From NCBI GenBank assembly GCA_002335605.1, contig BEDY01000001.1:124001-188000 (forward strand): DNA of 64,000 bases. Reading direction: 5' to 3'. The notes under the pieces are model-generated. The model worked only from the letters and a program-made list of their open reading frames with translations. It did no database searches and was not told where the DNA came from. Of the stretch, positions 33,856-46,359 are shown one piece after another (the stretch's first letter is position 1; each line of letters begins with the position of its first letter). Position numbers and translations under genes: made by a program. The stretch is from Prillingera fragicola. Lineage: Eukaryota > Basidiomycota > Tremellomycetes > Trichosporonales > Trichosporonaceae.

Positions 33856-34605
33856 ATGTAAGCGCTTGCGTGGTGGGGAGGAAAGAGTTTGTTGTGGCTG
33901 GTAACTGGATCAGTATTCAGTGTCGTTCGTATGTCAACCTGGAGGGTCTGAATGCATCATCTGTGGTTTGAATGATCGCAGGTTGTTGCCGGACGTGAGA
34001 GCGGCCACGGAGGTACAGGGATGTGCAGAGACCAGGGCCATAATCAGATATGAGGTTAGCGTCCATAGCCACCACCGAACAGGCTCGCCCAGCATCTCTA
34101 CATCCGTGACCCTCGTATTAGACACTACTTAGGCCTGCTACGAGTTGCAGAGTGTTTAAAAGCAAGCGCTCACCCACCACTCGGCACACTCGCCGGGCGG
34201 TGGTCGCCGAGTTCCGAAGATATCCCGTCTCCCTGTGATGATGAGAGTATGCCGCCGGTTGTGCGACTGTTCCTGCTTCCTGACACCTGCTCTTTTGAGG
34301 GTTTACTCGTTCCTGCGTATCTGTCGTTTACGCCGTGCCGGAGGAGCACCGCCGACGCGCCGCCGCCCTACAGGCAGGCAGTGACGCCGTTCCCCCACCC
34401 CCACCCCCACAAGAGTCACAACAAAAGACCTGAGGCCCCGGTCGTTTAGCCAAGCGCTCACTCCTTCACTTGTCTGCTGCTGGGACTTTGTGTCCATCTC
34501 GTCGTCGTTCTCACACACTGTCTAAGTCTCCTAACTGAGTGCTACCATCGCACGACTATCAACTACACCAACGAGCTGAACACGACAAGACAGAAGGCTC
34601 ATACA
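33856..34605. other. Intergenic, no gene seen
   Basis: 750 bases with short frames only. The last 100 bases are the leader of the hydrolase gene. Confidence 0.55.
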
Positions 34606-35865
34606 ATGACGACGGCAACGAAACGCATTTCACCCTGCCCTACGCCGTTCTCGGATCACATCTACAAGACCGAGGCGGGCGTCGAGGTGCCGCTGCGTAT
34701 CTGGCCCGCTACAGCGGACAGCAACGGCGCAAGCAACGGCGACAGCAGAGGGGCACCGGCCAGCGCCGGGTCGCCATGGCTTCTCTGGTTCCACGGCGGC
34801 GCATTCATGTAAGCCAACCGTCGTAGGCATTTCTGACGCCAACAGGGCAGGCAAGCACTGGGTCCCCAACGCGTGGGTCGTGCCCGCCTTCCGCGCAAGG
34901 GGGTACACGGTCGTCTCTGCGGCCTACCGCCTAACCCCGCACGTCGACCTGTGCGAGATCCTGGACGACTGCTCGGACGCGCTCGCCTGGTGTCGCTCGA
35001 ACCTCCCCGCGCACGCTCCGGGGGTGGACGTCGACGCACTCGTCGTGGGAGGTGACAGCGCGGGCGGGACGCTGAGTACGTTGTGTGGCCACCTCTTCTC
35101 CCCGCGGCCGAGGGCCGTGCTCGATGTCTTTGGGCTCGTCGACCCGGCCGAGCCAGCCTTGCAGCGCCACCTCAGCGAGGAGCGCAGGGCGGATTTCGCC
35201 CCCAGTGGCAAGTTTACACTGCACGAGCTCCGGCTCGCATTGTCCGAGCGCGAACCGGCCGACGCAGCAGTGTGCGCGCCGTGGACGTGGGAGCTGGACA
35301 TGCCCACCGCCGACCTGGCGTCATTCTGGGGCACAGACTTTGAGGTCGATCGCGAGGCAGCCGAGATGCGCATGGACATGGTCAGGGTTGCGCAGCGCGA
35401 CAACCAGCTCTTCCGCGTCCTCGTCCGGCGCGAGATGTACGCCTCGGACCAGGAGTTTATCGAGGCCCTCCAGCAGCTCTCGTCCTTCCACATGCTCAGC
35501 AAACCGCCCCGGGGAGCCGTGCCCTGCGACAAGGCTAAGTACGTCTACCCGCCGACAGCGTTTATTCATGGCGAAAAGGATCGTACAGTGTCGGTCAAGC
35601 AGAGCCAGAAGATGGCCAAACAGCTCGCTGCGATGGGGGTGCCTGTGAACGAGGCTTATGACCCCGAGGGTGATCACTGCTTCGAGAGCCAGATTGAGGT
35701 GAGTCTGCAACGCTGGGAGCGAAGGCCGGCACTCTCGCCTGGGCTGCATTAGTGCCGGCCTTGAATACTGGCAGAGAACTGACCCCACAGTGCCCAGAAG
35801 ACGCCGGCTGGAACGAGTACATTGTGCCAACGATGGACTTTCTCGACTTGCACGTCAAGGCATAG
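34606..35865 (+). CDS. Alpha/beta hydrolase, hormone-sensitive-lipase type (esterase)
   Basis: Three exons: 34606-34808, 34846-35698, 35791-35865; introns of 37 and 92 nt; 376 residues. The oxyanion motif is HGGAF (W-L-L-W-F-H-G-G-A-F, split just after by the first intron), then VVSAAYRLTPH, the nucleophile GGDSAGG near residue 138, the acid in FIHGEKDRTVS and the His in PEGDHCFES. No signal peptide; cytosolic. The family hydrolyses short-chain esters. The gene has its own promoter; no linked pathway is seen. Confidence 0.9.
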
Positions 35866-36431
35866 CCCTGCAGTGCACGGCGGGCGAGTTGGACGAGACA
35901 GAGCATTTCAGAGCAGGTAGCATAATGCAGTGCATTTGACTCAGCGAGTTCAGGCTGGCCAGCTACTGAACATGTACACTGACGCGCTCAACCACGTTCA
36001 ATGAGCTGACTAACCCCAACAGACCTTTGCGTGCTCGACTATCCAGTCGGACAGATACCCACAGCGCAATCTCCACATACCTCTGGCACGCCATTACTCG
36101 CCTCACATTCCGCGCTGCGCCGATGGCAACAAATCACACTTTCCCATCGTGTCATGCAGCTGCTTTTTGCCACCCATGCGCCGCCACTCAAGGACGTGGT
36201 ATAACCGCGCTGCATTATGGACTATGGACGTTGATGATGCGTGGAACGCGGGAAGTGGGGACTACAAAAGCCCGCTGGACAGGCGGGGGTCGTTATGGCG
36301 CGGAGCCTGGTATTGTACATGTTACAACGGTATTGCGAAGCTGGTAGCGGTGTGGTGCAGATGCGTAGAGGCACAGGCGAGGTAGCTGTCGGGCGGGGCA
36401 GCCGGCTGAGTGACTCGGTGCCGTGGAGCGT
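35866..36431. other. Convergent 3' flanks
   Basis: No gene seen between the plus-strand esterase and the minus-strand membrane protein. Confidence 0.6.
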
Positions 36432-37270
36432 TCAGTACGCGGCGATGAGGAGTGCCGAGACAAAGCTCTCGCGCCGCGACTTGCGGCGGGCGGCGGGCGG
36501 TGGCGGAGTGATGACTGCCTCGCCTGTGGCGATGGCTGAGCGCTGGGAGGGGGGCAGGATGGCGCCGGCTTCCAGCTCGGGCGGCGGGGTTGGGGGCGGT
36601 GGGAACTCTTCGTACGTCAGGATGGCTGGGCGGGAGGCTGTTGGGTCCTCGGCTGGGGGTGTTAGCGGTCGGCTTGAGAGGAGTGCGGGGGTGCTGGCGA
36701 TGCTGGCGATGCTGGCGATAGATAAGGAGTGATTGCTCGTGCGCCAAGCGGTGTTGATCCCTCGGCGATGTCCAGGCACTGCGCCATCACCGGCGTGTTA
36801 CTCACTGTATTTCGGCAGGTCAGGATCAGAAGCGCACTCGGGGTGTGCACGGTGGACTGCTGGTGCTTGCTGGTAGACCGAGTAGATCGAGAACCGCTCG
36901 CGAGGAGCACCCGGTCCAGTGCCGTAGGCGCGCGGTGGGCCGCCGACGATTGCACGCGGGTCGGGAGGGAGGATGCCGTCGAGGAAAGTCTGCGTCTGGA
37001 CGGTGAATGACGCCGGGGGCTCTGGCTCGTACAGGGGCAGAGTAGGGTTCTTCTTGGCGTCACGCTGGGCCTTGAACACCTTGAACTTGTACACTGCCAA
37101 GCGGACTGGACGAGACGTTAGTTTATGTCGGCTGGTGGGAAGGTCGGATGGAGCCAAATAAATACGTACTGATCCACAAGGTGAGCACAATGAGAAGGAT
37201 GATGGCCAAACCAAAGATGCTGGGTAGCGTAAGTGGGGGCGCCAGTGGGCCCGCGTACTTACTAGATCAT
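36432..37270 (-). CDS. Single-pass membrane protein with 8-nt first coding exon
   Basis: Four exons: 37263-37270, 37170-37219, 36806-37105, 36432-36652; introns of 43, 64 and 153 nt; 192 residues, all phases agree. Splicing gives MIYIFGLAIILLIVLTLWI, an N-terminal membrane helix, then a basic segment VRLAVYKFKVFKAQRDAKKN and a Pro-rich, disordered cytoplasmic part (LYEPEPPASFTVQTQTFLDG; PRERFSIYSVYQQAP). The last exon begins after a CTAACACCCCCAG branch-acceptor and contains RPAILTYEEFPPPPTPPPE and RRKSRRESFVSALLIAAY. Three copies of a CTGGCGATG unit lie in the third intron at 36693-36719. Family not recognised. Confidence 0.75.
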
Positions 37271-38269
37271 TGTGGCGTGTGGTCAGTGTTCATGGTGTTG
37301 CTAGACGGCGTAAAGTGATGCGATTGTGAACGGGCAATGCGGTTCGTGCTACGTACAGACCTATTATATTCTACGCCCATACGCCGCTCTAGCTGCCCGC
37401 TGTGACTCGTTTCCAGCTGTGTTGGCGGGCACGACGTGCAGATGATACATCCAGCGGCCAAGGTGTCCACATGACGAGATGACAAATGACCGATCTGGCT
37501 GGCTCGTGCCGTCACAACTGGAAATCAAAGGCAATGAGTGAGTCGCCACCCGGGGAGCAGCACCACCCGCACCATACGGCCGTTGCCGACTCGGACTTCC
37601 ATGCCTAATACCAACCATCCGGCTACACTATGCCGCACGGCTGTGTTATACAAATATGTCTAGTGCCTTGGTCTTTTGGACTGGTACGGATGCTGGTGTG
37701 ACCATCTAGCCGTGGTCCGTCTTGGCATGACTAATATGGAGGAGCTCTAGAGAGATGCCCAATCTTATTCTTTCCAACAGTACTACTGTCGAAGAGTCCA
37801 AGCTGCCGGCTACCCGTCCCCTCCTCCGACGCTGGCCTTGACTTGACACGGCCCCGACAGCAGTTTGCTAAGTACGACGAGAGCCTGGAGCTGTAAGGCT
37901 GTTCCTATGATGCATGCGTGTAAGAGGTTGCCGTGTAACTCGAGTAGGAACGGGTGTCTAGACCGGTCTCCGGTAAACTGACCCGTCCGACTCCACTCAA
38001 TCACGTGACCTCCTCACGACCTCCACCAGCCTCCACCTCGCACGGAAGTATTAACCTGAATCCTTACATAATGCCATGTGCATTCCACGTGCCATCTCGG
38101 GATCAGAATTCCCTCCTCGTGTCGTCATTTGTGCTGTACGCGTCAGTCGGTGCCAGTGGCGGGTGGTTCCTCGGCCGATGTTGCATTCATTTACACCTTG
38201 CACATCTCTCGTCCCCTTGTCATCAAGTCTCTCCCTACGCTTTCCTGGGCCACCCCTTCATCGCCTTTC
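37271..38269. other. Divergent promoter region, no gene seen
   Basis: About 1 kb with no supported frame. It may hide a short first exon encoding the signal peptide of the NPC1-type protein (see findings). Confidence 0.5.
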
Positions 38270-41200
38270 ATGTCCGGGACATACAACGCACATGCCCCTC
38301 CCCGAACGGGGAAGGGAGTGTGTGCGATGCGCGGAACATGTGGCCGAATGTCCATGTTTGGAGCAGAGCTTCCCTGCCCAGACGACGGCGACGCCACCAA
38401 GGTTCGTCACGCGACAACCTCGCACTTTGACAGCGTAGCTAACACCCATGACAGGCAGATGACAAGCTTCTCAAGCTCATGACCGACGTCTGCGGGCCGG
38501 CTTATAAGCTACCTGACACCGTGTGTTGCACCGCCGACCAGGTGGAGACGCTTGGCAGCAAGCTCCAGCAGGCGGCACCACTCATCGCCGCTTGCCCGGC
38601 CTGCATCAACAACTTTCGCTCGTTCTACTGTGACTTTACGTGTTCGCCATATCAGTCGACGTTTCTTACCATCACCGCGACTCAGAAGACGACCAGTGGC
38701 AAAGATGCCGTCAAGTCGATCGACTATGCCGTCAGTGACGAGTTTGCGGACGGCTTCTTTGACTCGTGCAAGAGCGTCCAGTTTGGCGCGACCAACGGCT
38801 TTGCCATGGACTTGATTGGCGGTGGGGCAAAGAACTCGTCAGCCTTTCTCAAGTACATGGGCGACGAGCGCCCAGGTCTGGGATCGCCGTTCCAGATTGA
38901 CTTTCCCCGCGGCGATACGGCATACGGACGCTCGCCGTTGAGCTGCTCCGACACTGGCATCAACTCGAGGTGCGCGTGTGCCGACTGCCCAGATGTTTGC
39001 CCAACACTCGAGTACTTGCCGCCACCAGGCTCCGGACAGTGTCATGTCGGTGCCGTCAGCTGTCTCACCTTCTCCCTCCTCATCGTCTATTCGGTCGCCA
39101 TCCTGTGCGCCATCGTCTACTACACTCTTCGCCAGGGCCTGCGCTACCGTCAGCGCAGGTACGAGCGTCTCGCGCTTGTCGACCCTCCTCAGTCTCCCAC
39201 CGCCCAGAACTCGGGTCTCGACGGGTTAGTTGGCCGCTCCAGCAACGACGACGAGTCAGGGCCTTCGGGATCCATCCACTTCCGTCTCGGCCGGGGAGCC
39301 AACCTTCTCGACCCCATGGAGCACCTCCAGCCAAAGCAGAACCACATCAATGCTCTGCTGCGCCGCTTCTTCTACCGCTTGGGTCTGTTCTGCGCTCGCC
39401 GCCCAGCCGAGACCTTTGCCATTGCTGCCGTGTTCATCGCAGGCCTCAACATTGGCTGGAAGTTTTTTGCTGTGGAGACAGACCCAGTGCGGCTCTGGGT
39501 CTCGCCCACCAGCGAGGCAGCGACTCAGAAGCAGTTCTTCGACAACAACTTTGGACCTTTCTACCGCGCAGAACAGATATTCATCACACACGAGGACGGT
39601 AGCACGCCGCTCGAGCGCGACACCGTTGACTGGTGGTTGCATGTGGAAAAGGACATTGAGGCCTTGTCGACCGGCTCTGACAATACACTCGACAGCGTGT
39701 GCTTTGCCCCCTCGGGTCCCGGTACCCCCTGCGTCGTGCAGTCCATCTCGGCCTGGCTGGGTGAGGACATTGATGAGTCGGGCGAGGACTGGAAGAAGCG
39801 TGTGCGAACCTGCGCCGCTCACCCAGGAGAGTGTCTGCCACCGTTTGGCCAACCCATCGACCCCAAGCTTATTCTGGGCGGTGCGGAGGGCGACTGGACG
39901 AACCCCAAGGCACTGGTCGCCACGTACGTTGTCTCAAATTACGCCGAGGGCGACGAGCGTCTCGCTCAGACCGAGGAGTGGGAGTCGGCCCTCGCCAAGT
40001 TCCTGTCCGCGCTCGACCGCCCCGGTGTCCGCGTTTCATACAGTACTGGCGTGAGCTTGGAGAACGAGCTCAACAAGAGCACCAACACGGACGTCAAGAT
40101 TGTCGTCCTTTCCTACCTCGTCATGTTCCTGTACGTATCGCTCACCCTCGGTGGCGGCGTCCCACCCCACATTATCGAAGCTATCCTTCGCCGCGGACTC
40201 TACTTTGCCAAACGTGCCGCACACGGCCTTGGCATACTGAAGTCGAGCCCCGAGCACCCCATCGACGAGATCTCAATCTTCTCCATTCCTATCATCCTGC
40301 TCATCAACTCCAAATTCTCCCTCGGACTGTTCGGCATCCTCATCGTCATCATAGCCGTGTCGTCATCGGTCGGCTTGTTCTCCTTCCTTGGCGTGCGAGT
40401 GACCCTCATCATCGCTGAAGTCATTCCATTCCTGGTACTTGCCGTCGGCGTCGACAACGTGTTCATCCTCGTCAACGAGCTTGACAGGCAGAACGCGCTT
40501 CACGCCGCCCCCGTTCCTCCTCACGGCAGCGACGACGACGACGACGAGTGGCTGCCCCAGCAGGGTGACGCTCAGCGATCGGCCCTTTCCCCCGAGGAGC
40601 GCGTCGCCCGCGCCGTCGCTCGCATGGGTCCCTCTATTCTTCTCTCGTCGACCACCGAGGTCGCCGCATTCGCTCTCGGCGCGCTCGTGCCCATGCCTGC
40701 CGTCCGCAACTTTGCCATTTACGCCGCTGGCAGTGTACTGATCGGTGCACTCCTCCAGGTCACTGTGTTTGTCAGTGCCATGGTCTTGGATCTCAAGCGC
40801 TCAGAGGTGAGTTCATACGATTGTGACTGTGCTGACATCAGGCCCACCGCATGGACTGCTTCCCTTGCATCCGCGTCCGCCCTCCCATTGGTCTGTACGA
40901 CGACGAAGTCCCAACGCACGACGGCGTCATCAGCCGCTTCGTGCGCAGGATCTACGCTCCCACGCTTCTCTGCCCAGAGGTCAAGGTTGGCGTACTCGCC
41001 GCGTTTGGCGGTCTCTTCCTCGTCTCGGTCATTGGCATCCAGCACATCACGCTTGGTCTCGACCAGCGTCTTGCCCTGCCCTCCGACTCGCACCTCGTAA
41101 GCTACTTTAATGACGTGGACTCGTACCTCGACGTCGGACCACCAGTCTACTTTGTCGTCCAGGACGACGATGTGCGCGTCCGCGAAGGACAGCAGGCGCT

Positions 41201-42377
41201 CTGCGGTCGTTTCACTACCTGTGCCGAGCTCTCTGTCGCCAACGACTTGGAAGCAGAGCGCAAGCGCCCAGAGGTCTCGTACATTGCCAACCCACCGGCA
41301 TCGTGGATTGACGACATGCTAATGTGGACCAACCCCACGTTCGACAGCTGCTGCCGCGTGCGCCGTCGTGACCCCACCGAGTTCTGCCGTCCCCGTGACT
41401 CGGACCGGCTCTGCCAGCCGTGCTTTGAGGGTCAAGAGTGGGACACGACCATGGCAGGTCTGCCTACGAACGACTCGTTTGCGCGCTACCTCGGCCAGTG
41501 GCTGCAGTCACCTGCAGACGACTCGTGCCCCCTCGGCGGCATGCAGGGCTACTCGTCCGCCGTCAAGCTGTCCGAGGACAACAGCACCGTCGCAGCGTCG
41601 CATTTCCGTACCTTCCACACGCCGCTGCGTAACCAGGACGACTTTATCAACGCGCTCGCTGCTGCGCGCCGCATCGCCAACGACATGACGACTCGCTTGG
41701 GCATCAAGGTGTTCCCGTACTCGCTCTTCTATGTCTTCTTTGACCAGTACGCGTACATTGAGCGCATGGCTGTGCAGGTGCTCGGCCTCGCGCTCGCCGC
41801 CGTGCTCGTCATCACCTCGACTCTCCTTGGCTCATGGCGTACCGGCGCGACCGTCTCGTTTGTGTGCGCGCTGGCTGTCACGACTGTCATGGGCGTGATG
41901 GGGTACTGGGGCATTGCGCTCAACGCCATTTCACTGGTCAACCTTGTCATCTCTCTCGGCATCGCCGTCGAGTTTTGCTCGCACCTTGCCCGCGCCTACA
42001 TGGGCGCTGGCACTGGGCTGCTGTACGACAAGGCCGACTCGCGACGGGAGAAGGACGAGCGGGTGTGGACTGCCCTCGTGGATGTCGGACCGAGCATTTT
42101 CACTGGCATCACGCTCACCAAGCTCAACGGTATTGGCGTCCTCGCGTTCACGAGCTCCAAGCTGCTGGAAGTCTACTACTTCCGTATGTGGCTTGCGCTC
42201 ATCCTCGCTGGTGCGCTGCACGGCCTCGTGCTCCTGCCCGTGCTGTTGAGCTTTACAGGTGGCCAGGGGTACAGCCTCGAGGACACTGACGAGGATTGGG
42301 TCACGAGCCAGATGCGCCGCCCAATGGACTACGAGTATGCGCCGTTTGCGGACGACGACTCGATGATGGACGACTAG
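38270..42377 (+). CDS. NCR1: NPC1-type intracellular sterol transporter
   Basis: Three exons: 38270-38401, 38455-40806, 40842-42377; introns of 53 and 35 nt; 1339 residues. The Cys-rich N-terminal sterol-binding domain shows GVCAMRGTCGRMSMFG, CCTADQVETL and CPACINNFRSFYCDFTCSPY, as in human NPC1. The sterol-sensing domain lies around residues 650-800 (FSIPIILLINSKFSLGLFGI, then IAEVIPFLVLAVGVDNVFIL). The second RND half ends with AISLVNLVISLGIAVEFCSH and TKLNGIGVLAFTSSKLLEVY. It moves sterol out of the vacuole/lysosome lumen across the glycocalyx, with NPC2. The tail has an acidic end (FADDDSMMDD) with no classical dileucine. The chosen ATG gives no signal peptide, although this family needs one. 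The symbol follows yeast NCR1. Confidence 0.93.
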
Positions 42378-43269
42378 AGTGATACAGAATAGTATACAGT
42401 GTATGTGCATGCTTGGTCTTTACTGCTTAGACTTGCTTGGCGGGAGGTGGAGGAGGAGGTGCGAGCTGTGCCTGTGTGTGCGGGCCGCTGGTGGCTGAGG
42501 GGAGTGGATGCGGCTGTCATGCATCTCGGAGTATATCTGCTCGGAGACCGAGACGGACCCTGGAGGCCGTAGCGAGCTACTCGGGCAGGACGTGCTCGGC
42601 TAAGGAGGGATATCGTATCGGTCGGTGGTGGGTAGCGCGGTGGCGTCTCGGATTTGACGCGCAGCGGACCAAACGTGGGTCAAATCTTGCCCTGTACCCA
42701 AAAACTGGTGGTGGCACTAGCCAAGACTGGTGCCGGAGATCACTCTTCCTGCTGAACCCACGCGACTCGCATCCGCTGCCGACGCTCCCATATGCCAGCC
42801 ATGCACGCCATGCACCCTGCCGGCGCCGACGCGGGGATGTATCGGTTCTGCTTTGATTTCCACTTTTCTGCCAGCAGTGCCTTGGCGGAACGAGAGCCGT
42901 CGCATTCCTACAAAGATTCAACTAGTCCCGGGGCGGAACTCGCACAAGCAGGGCATAGTTGGCGGTTCCCACTGCTTGGCGACTAACCTGTTGCGCTCTC
43001 GCTACCGCTGCCGCAACAGTATGTACTATCCCGCAGGGCAAGAGACGCCACTCCGGCGCCACCACGTCACTAGACACTCACCACTCGGCGTGCACGGCGA
43101 TACCTGCTCAGAGACACGGGAGAATGAGCGCGAGGGCGATCACTCACGATGAACCGGAATGGTTGCAAAAACTAGCGCTGGAGATTTATAACAATGCGAC
43201 GTGGTAGCGCGGAACACTCTTGCTCGCCCCCCACCAGTCTCAACACTGTTGGCTGTACCCACGCTGAAC
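42378..43269. other. Intergenic, no gene seen
   Basis: Short frames only; start of the gene-poor island. Confidence 0.5.
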
Positions 43270-44358
43270 ATGTTGGGTACACCTTCTCCTGCTGCGATGG
43301 AGTGCGGCGTCGCCGACGACGACGATGTCGCCACGCTCGGCCACGACACGCAGCAAAACTCGCCCCCTGCAGGAGAGAGCTCATTGCCGAATGCCGATAG
43401 CTCCAGTGGCTCCACCAGTGGCAGGCGGCCAAAGCGGCCAGCAACAACGTCCCCCCGCTTGCGCACACAGGAGGAGCTGGTGTTTGTTCATACGCTTGCC
43501 GACAGCACGCTGTTCCAGGATCCGCCGCGTCCTAAACGACGAGCCAGCTTGTCGACAGCTCCAGCAAGACCTCGAAAAAACGCCTCCTCATCTTTGGCAT
43601 TAGTGGGAACTCTTGTTCCCCCAAGGCGTAACCAGCTCGGCTTGTCAGAATCAAGGCTCCACAAAAGTCGTCCGGCGCACAGGTGGGCTGCACCATTGGC
43701 GGCACTCCCTAGTGAAGCCAGAGAGACATTTGTGCCACCAAGCCTACGCAGCGCCGTGTCGTCATCGCACGGCTCGCCGACCAGCGTGCATGCCACATCA
43801 CCGGCCAGTACACCACTTGTATTTGCTCCACTGTCATATCCGGACCCTCCGGAGTTCGACCTCCCAGCTGGTCGTCGCAGTTCAGCTCCCCAAGCTCTGG
43901 CCACCTCCGCAAAACTAAAAGGCGACCACAGCCAATTAATCAAAGTAATTCCACCGCTCAACCACCATGTATCCCAGCATCCAGCCCCTTTCTCGTTGTA
44001 TCTTCCCCAACATATCCAGCATTATTCCCTTGTATCACCCACTCACTACCCGTCATACCCTGCACCAAACACGTCTGCACACCCGCCACCTTCACCTTTC
44101 GTCACCTCTTCCAACGATTCCCGGCCAAGCACCGCTTCGACTGGCATAGCCACCGACTTGACCGATGCTGACGGTCATATTCCCTCACGCATGGCACCCT
44201 GTCTTCCCAGTCCTGTGCTGGTGAGGCCTGGCATGCCACCATACGCCCGCAGCACAGCTCCGAATCGGCCAGCAACCTTCCCCGGCTGCTCCTCGTCTTC
44301 CAGGACCCCTGGTCTACACTCTACCAGCATCCATGCCTCGAAGCCCTTTTGGGTATAG
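43270..44358 (+). CDS. Ser/Pro-rich orphan protein
   Basis: Single long open frame; the ATG at 43270 gives 362 residues (the frame opens upstream at 43201 without an ATG). The N-terminal part has an acidic stretch (ECGVADDDDVATLGHD) and a basic cluster (SGRRPKRPATTSPRLRTQEE) that may be a nuclear localisation signal, followed by FVHTLADSTLFQDPPRPKRR. The rest is Ser/Pro/His-rich and disordered, with no domain. Its length in one frame argues for coding. The surrounding DNA is gene-poor. Function unknown. Confidence 0.6.
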   Translation: MLGTPSPAAMECGVADDDDVATLGHDTQQNSPPAGESSLPNADSSSGSTSGRRPKRPATTSPRLRTQEELVFVHTLADSTLFQDPPRPKRRASLSTAPARPRKNASSSLALVGTLVPPRRNQLGLSESRLHKSRPAHRWAAPLAALPSEARETFVPPSLRSAVSSSHGSPTSVHATSPASTPLVFAPLSYPDPPEFDLPAGRRSSAPQALATSAKLKGDHSQLIKVIPPLNHHVSQHPAPFSLYLPQHIQHYSLVSPTHYPSYPAPNTSAHPPPSPFVTSSNDSRPSTASTGIATDLTDADGHIPSRMAPCLPSPVLVRPGMPPYARSTAPNRPATFPGCSSSSRTPGLHSTSIHASKPFWV

Positions 44359-45793
44359 CAATATATCCGCTAGAACCCCGGCTAGCAGAGCAAGAGCAAA
44401 ATGGCGGAGCGACTTGCAGTACAAGAACGCACAGCTCGTCAGCCACAGTGGCAGCGTCGCCCTGCAATTACCACTCCCTGAGGTTAGATTGAACCTGAGA
44501 TGAAAAATCGAATGGGCTCTACACGACTGCCCAACCAGATACAACTCCACATATACATGCTATGGATCACCATACACGATGCGGCGACCTCGGGGTCCAC
44601 GCTGCAACACATCCCGGTAGGTTGAAGGGGAGGAACGAACAAGGAATAGCCTGTGCCCAAAAGTGGCATCTGCCAACTCGGGCATCACCAAACCCAAAAT
44701 GCGGGAAGCTCTTTGCGTCCTGCCATTTTCAGGAAAACTATGCATAACACCGATTGAGCCTGGGTGCCACGACAAAGTGTTTGCAGCTGGCAGAATTACT
44801 TAGTGCGGCGCAATGGGAGGTCGGTTTGTGGCGACAGGTTGCAGTGTGGAACTGAGTGGGGGTGGTGTGTCTTGATGGTGAGACTTGGGCGGTGTTGAGT
44901 TGGGAAGACGTGTCTCAGTCACATGGGGTTCAATCCGCTCAGGCTGTAGAAACGCCGGATGTTTCTGCTCTGTTGGCTGCGTCGAGAGTAACCTCTTTCA
45001 AGGTGTTCTACCACAAAACAATCATTTTGCATCCATATGCGGACGGGTAAGGTGGTGGATGCAAAGGTTGTAGCTATGCTCACAGGTTTTTTGGGACCGC
45101 AAGACTGATTGCTCAGGTTGTGGTTAGCCGATTACCACAGCCGGTTGGGCAGCCCGGACTGTAGTACATGGATTGGGTGAGTGGGTGCGCAGGGGCTTTT
45201 TGCATTGGGAACAAGGATACGACAACACTAGGAACAAGGAAGATGACAACCCCGCGTGGAGAGCTGTTGAGAATGGCTGTCTTGTAATGGGTCTATCCAA
45301 AGAATGCTCACTGTCATGTTTGTTTCGCCAACGTCCACATCCTGCATCCATTGTCTGAGCAATGCACCTGAAACGAGACCTTGTCAGGCTTTTTCGGTGG
45401 ATCTGAGATGAGCAGTTCCACTTTGACGAGCTTGCTGCTTGTCAAGGATGGCAAAAGAGCAGGGGAAGGCTCGGTGATACTCGGCCGTGCCACGAACAGC
45501 CTTGTCCAACGATGTAAACGACGCGTGCATGCAGGGTCGCAAGGTCTGTTTGGGTGAATTATGGGACGACCAAACAGAGCAGACGCGTTTTAGCGTGTCG
45601 CAGACGGACGCGTCGAGGCTCAAGTCAGCCAGCCTTGTTTACGTCCATTTCGCCGCATCCAGAATGGCACTTCTGCTTTGCCCATTTCCTCACCTTTCTC
45701 CCCACCCACATTGCGTTTCATTCTACATACTCCTAGGAACTACACAGTTACCTGTCTCTATTTATCCTCACTACTCAGCTCACTACTCTCAAC
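44359..45793. other. Gene-poor region, nothing recognised
   Basis: About 1.4 kb with only short frames. Codon use in both strands is unlike that of the clear genes. Confidence 0.5.
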
Positions 45794-46359
45794 ATGGATC
45801 GCGAGGGCAACGCTACCCCCGCTCTCGCCAAACGTTTGGTCCAAATTGGGTAAGTGCAGCTTCTTGGCGGGAGGGTCTGTTTTCTGACCCACTAGCCAAA
45901 GCGATACGCTTTCCACCCACGACCATCTCCACGACCATGCAGCTGTGAATGCCACTGCTGGCCCCTCGTGAGTGCTGCCCGTGATGTTACCTGCACGAAC
46001 CCTTCTAACTGTTCAACAGACAGCAGCAGTCCGAGAGGATCTGTGTGCCTTCCGTCGACGCGGCTCTCACTCCAGCCACTGCCATTGAGTGAGCCGAGCT
46101 GCCAGCTGATTCTAACTCTTGCACCAGCCCGATCACTTCAACCCCATCAACCACTGCCCTTACCAAGCAGAGCAACCATGGTGTCCCCAATCAGACCCCT
46201 GCCCACCAAATTCTTCCAACGCCTCAGCAGCGGCTCGCCGAGTTTAACGCCAACTGGGCTCCTTCTTCTCAGCTCACTACCCGCGAGAGTGTTTTGGCTC
46301 ATGCCACTGCCCTACTCAAGACTCTGGATGCTATTGTGGAGGAACAGGGGTGGATATAG
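45794..46359 (+). CDS. Four-exon orphan gene with C-terminal helix
   Basis: Exons 45794-45849, 45896-45967, 46020-46088, 46128-46359; introns of 46, 52 and 39 nt with GTAAGT/GTGAGT/GTGAGC donors and TGAC or TTCTAAC branch sites; all exons end in phase 2 and the total is 143 codons (142 residues). It starts MDREGNATPALAKRLVQIG, is Thr/Gln/His-rich in the middle, and ends with an ordered region QRLAEFNANWAPSSQLTTRE followed by LAHATALLKTLDAIVEEQG. No single exon is long, so an ORF scan would miss it. No family is recognised. The regular splice signals are the main evidence. Confidence 0.65.
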
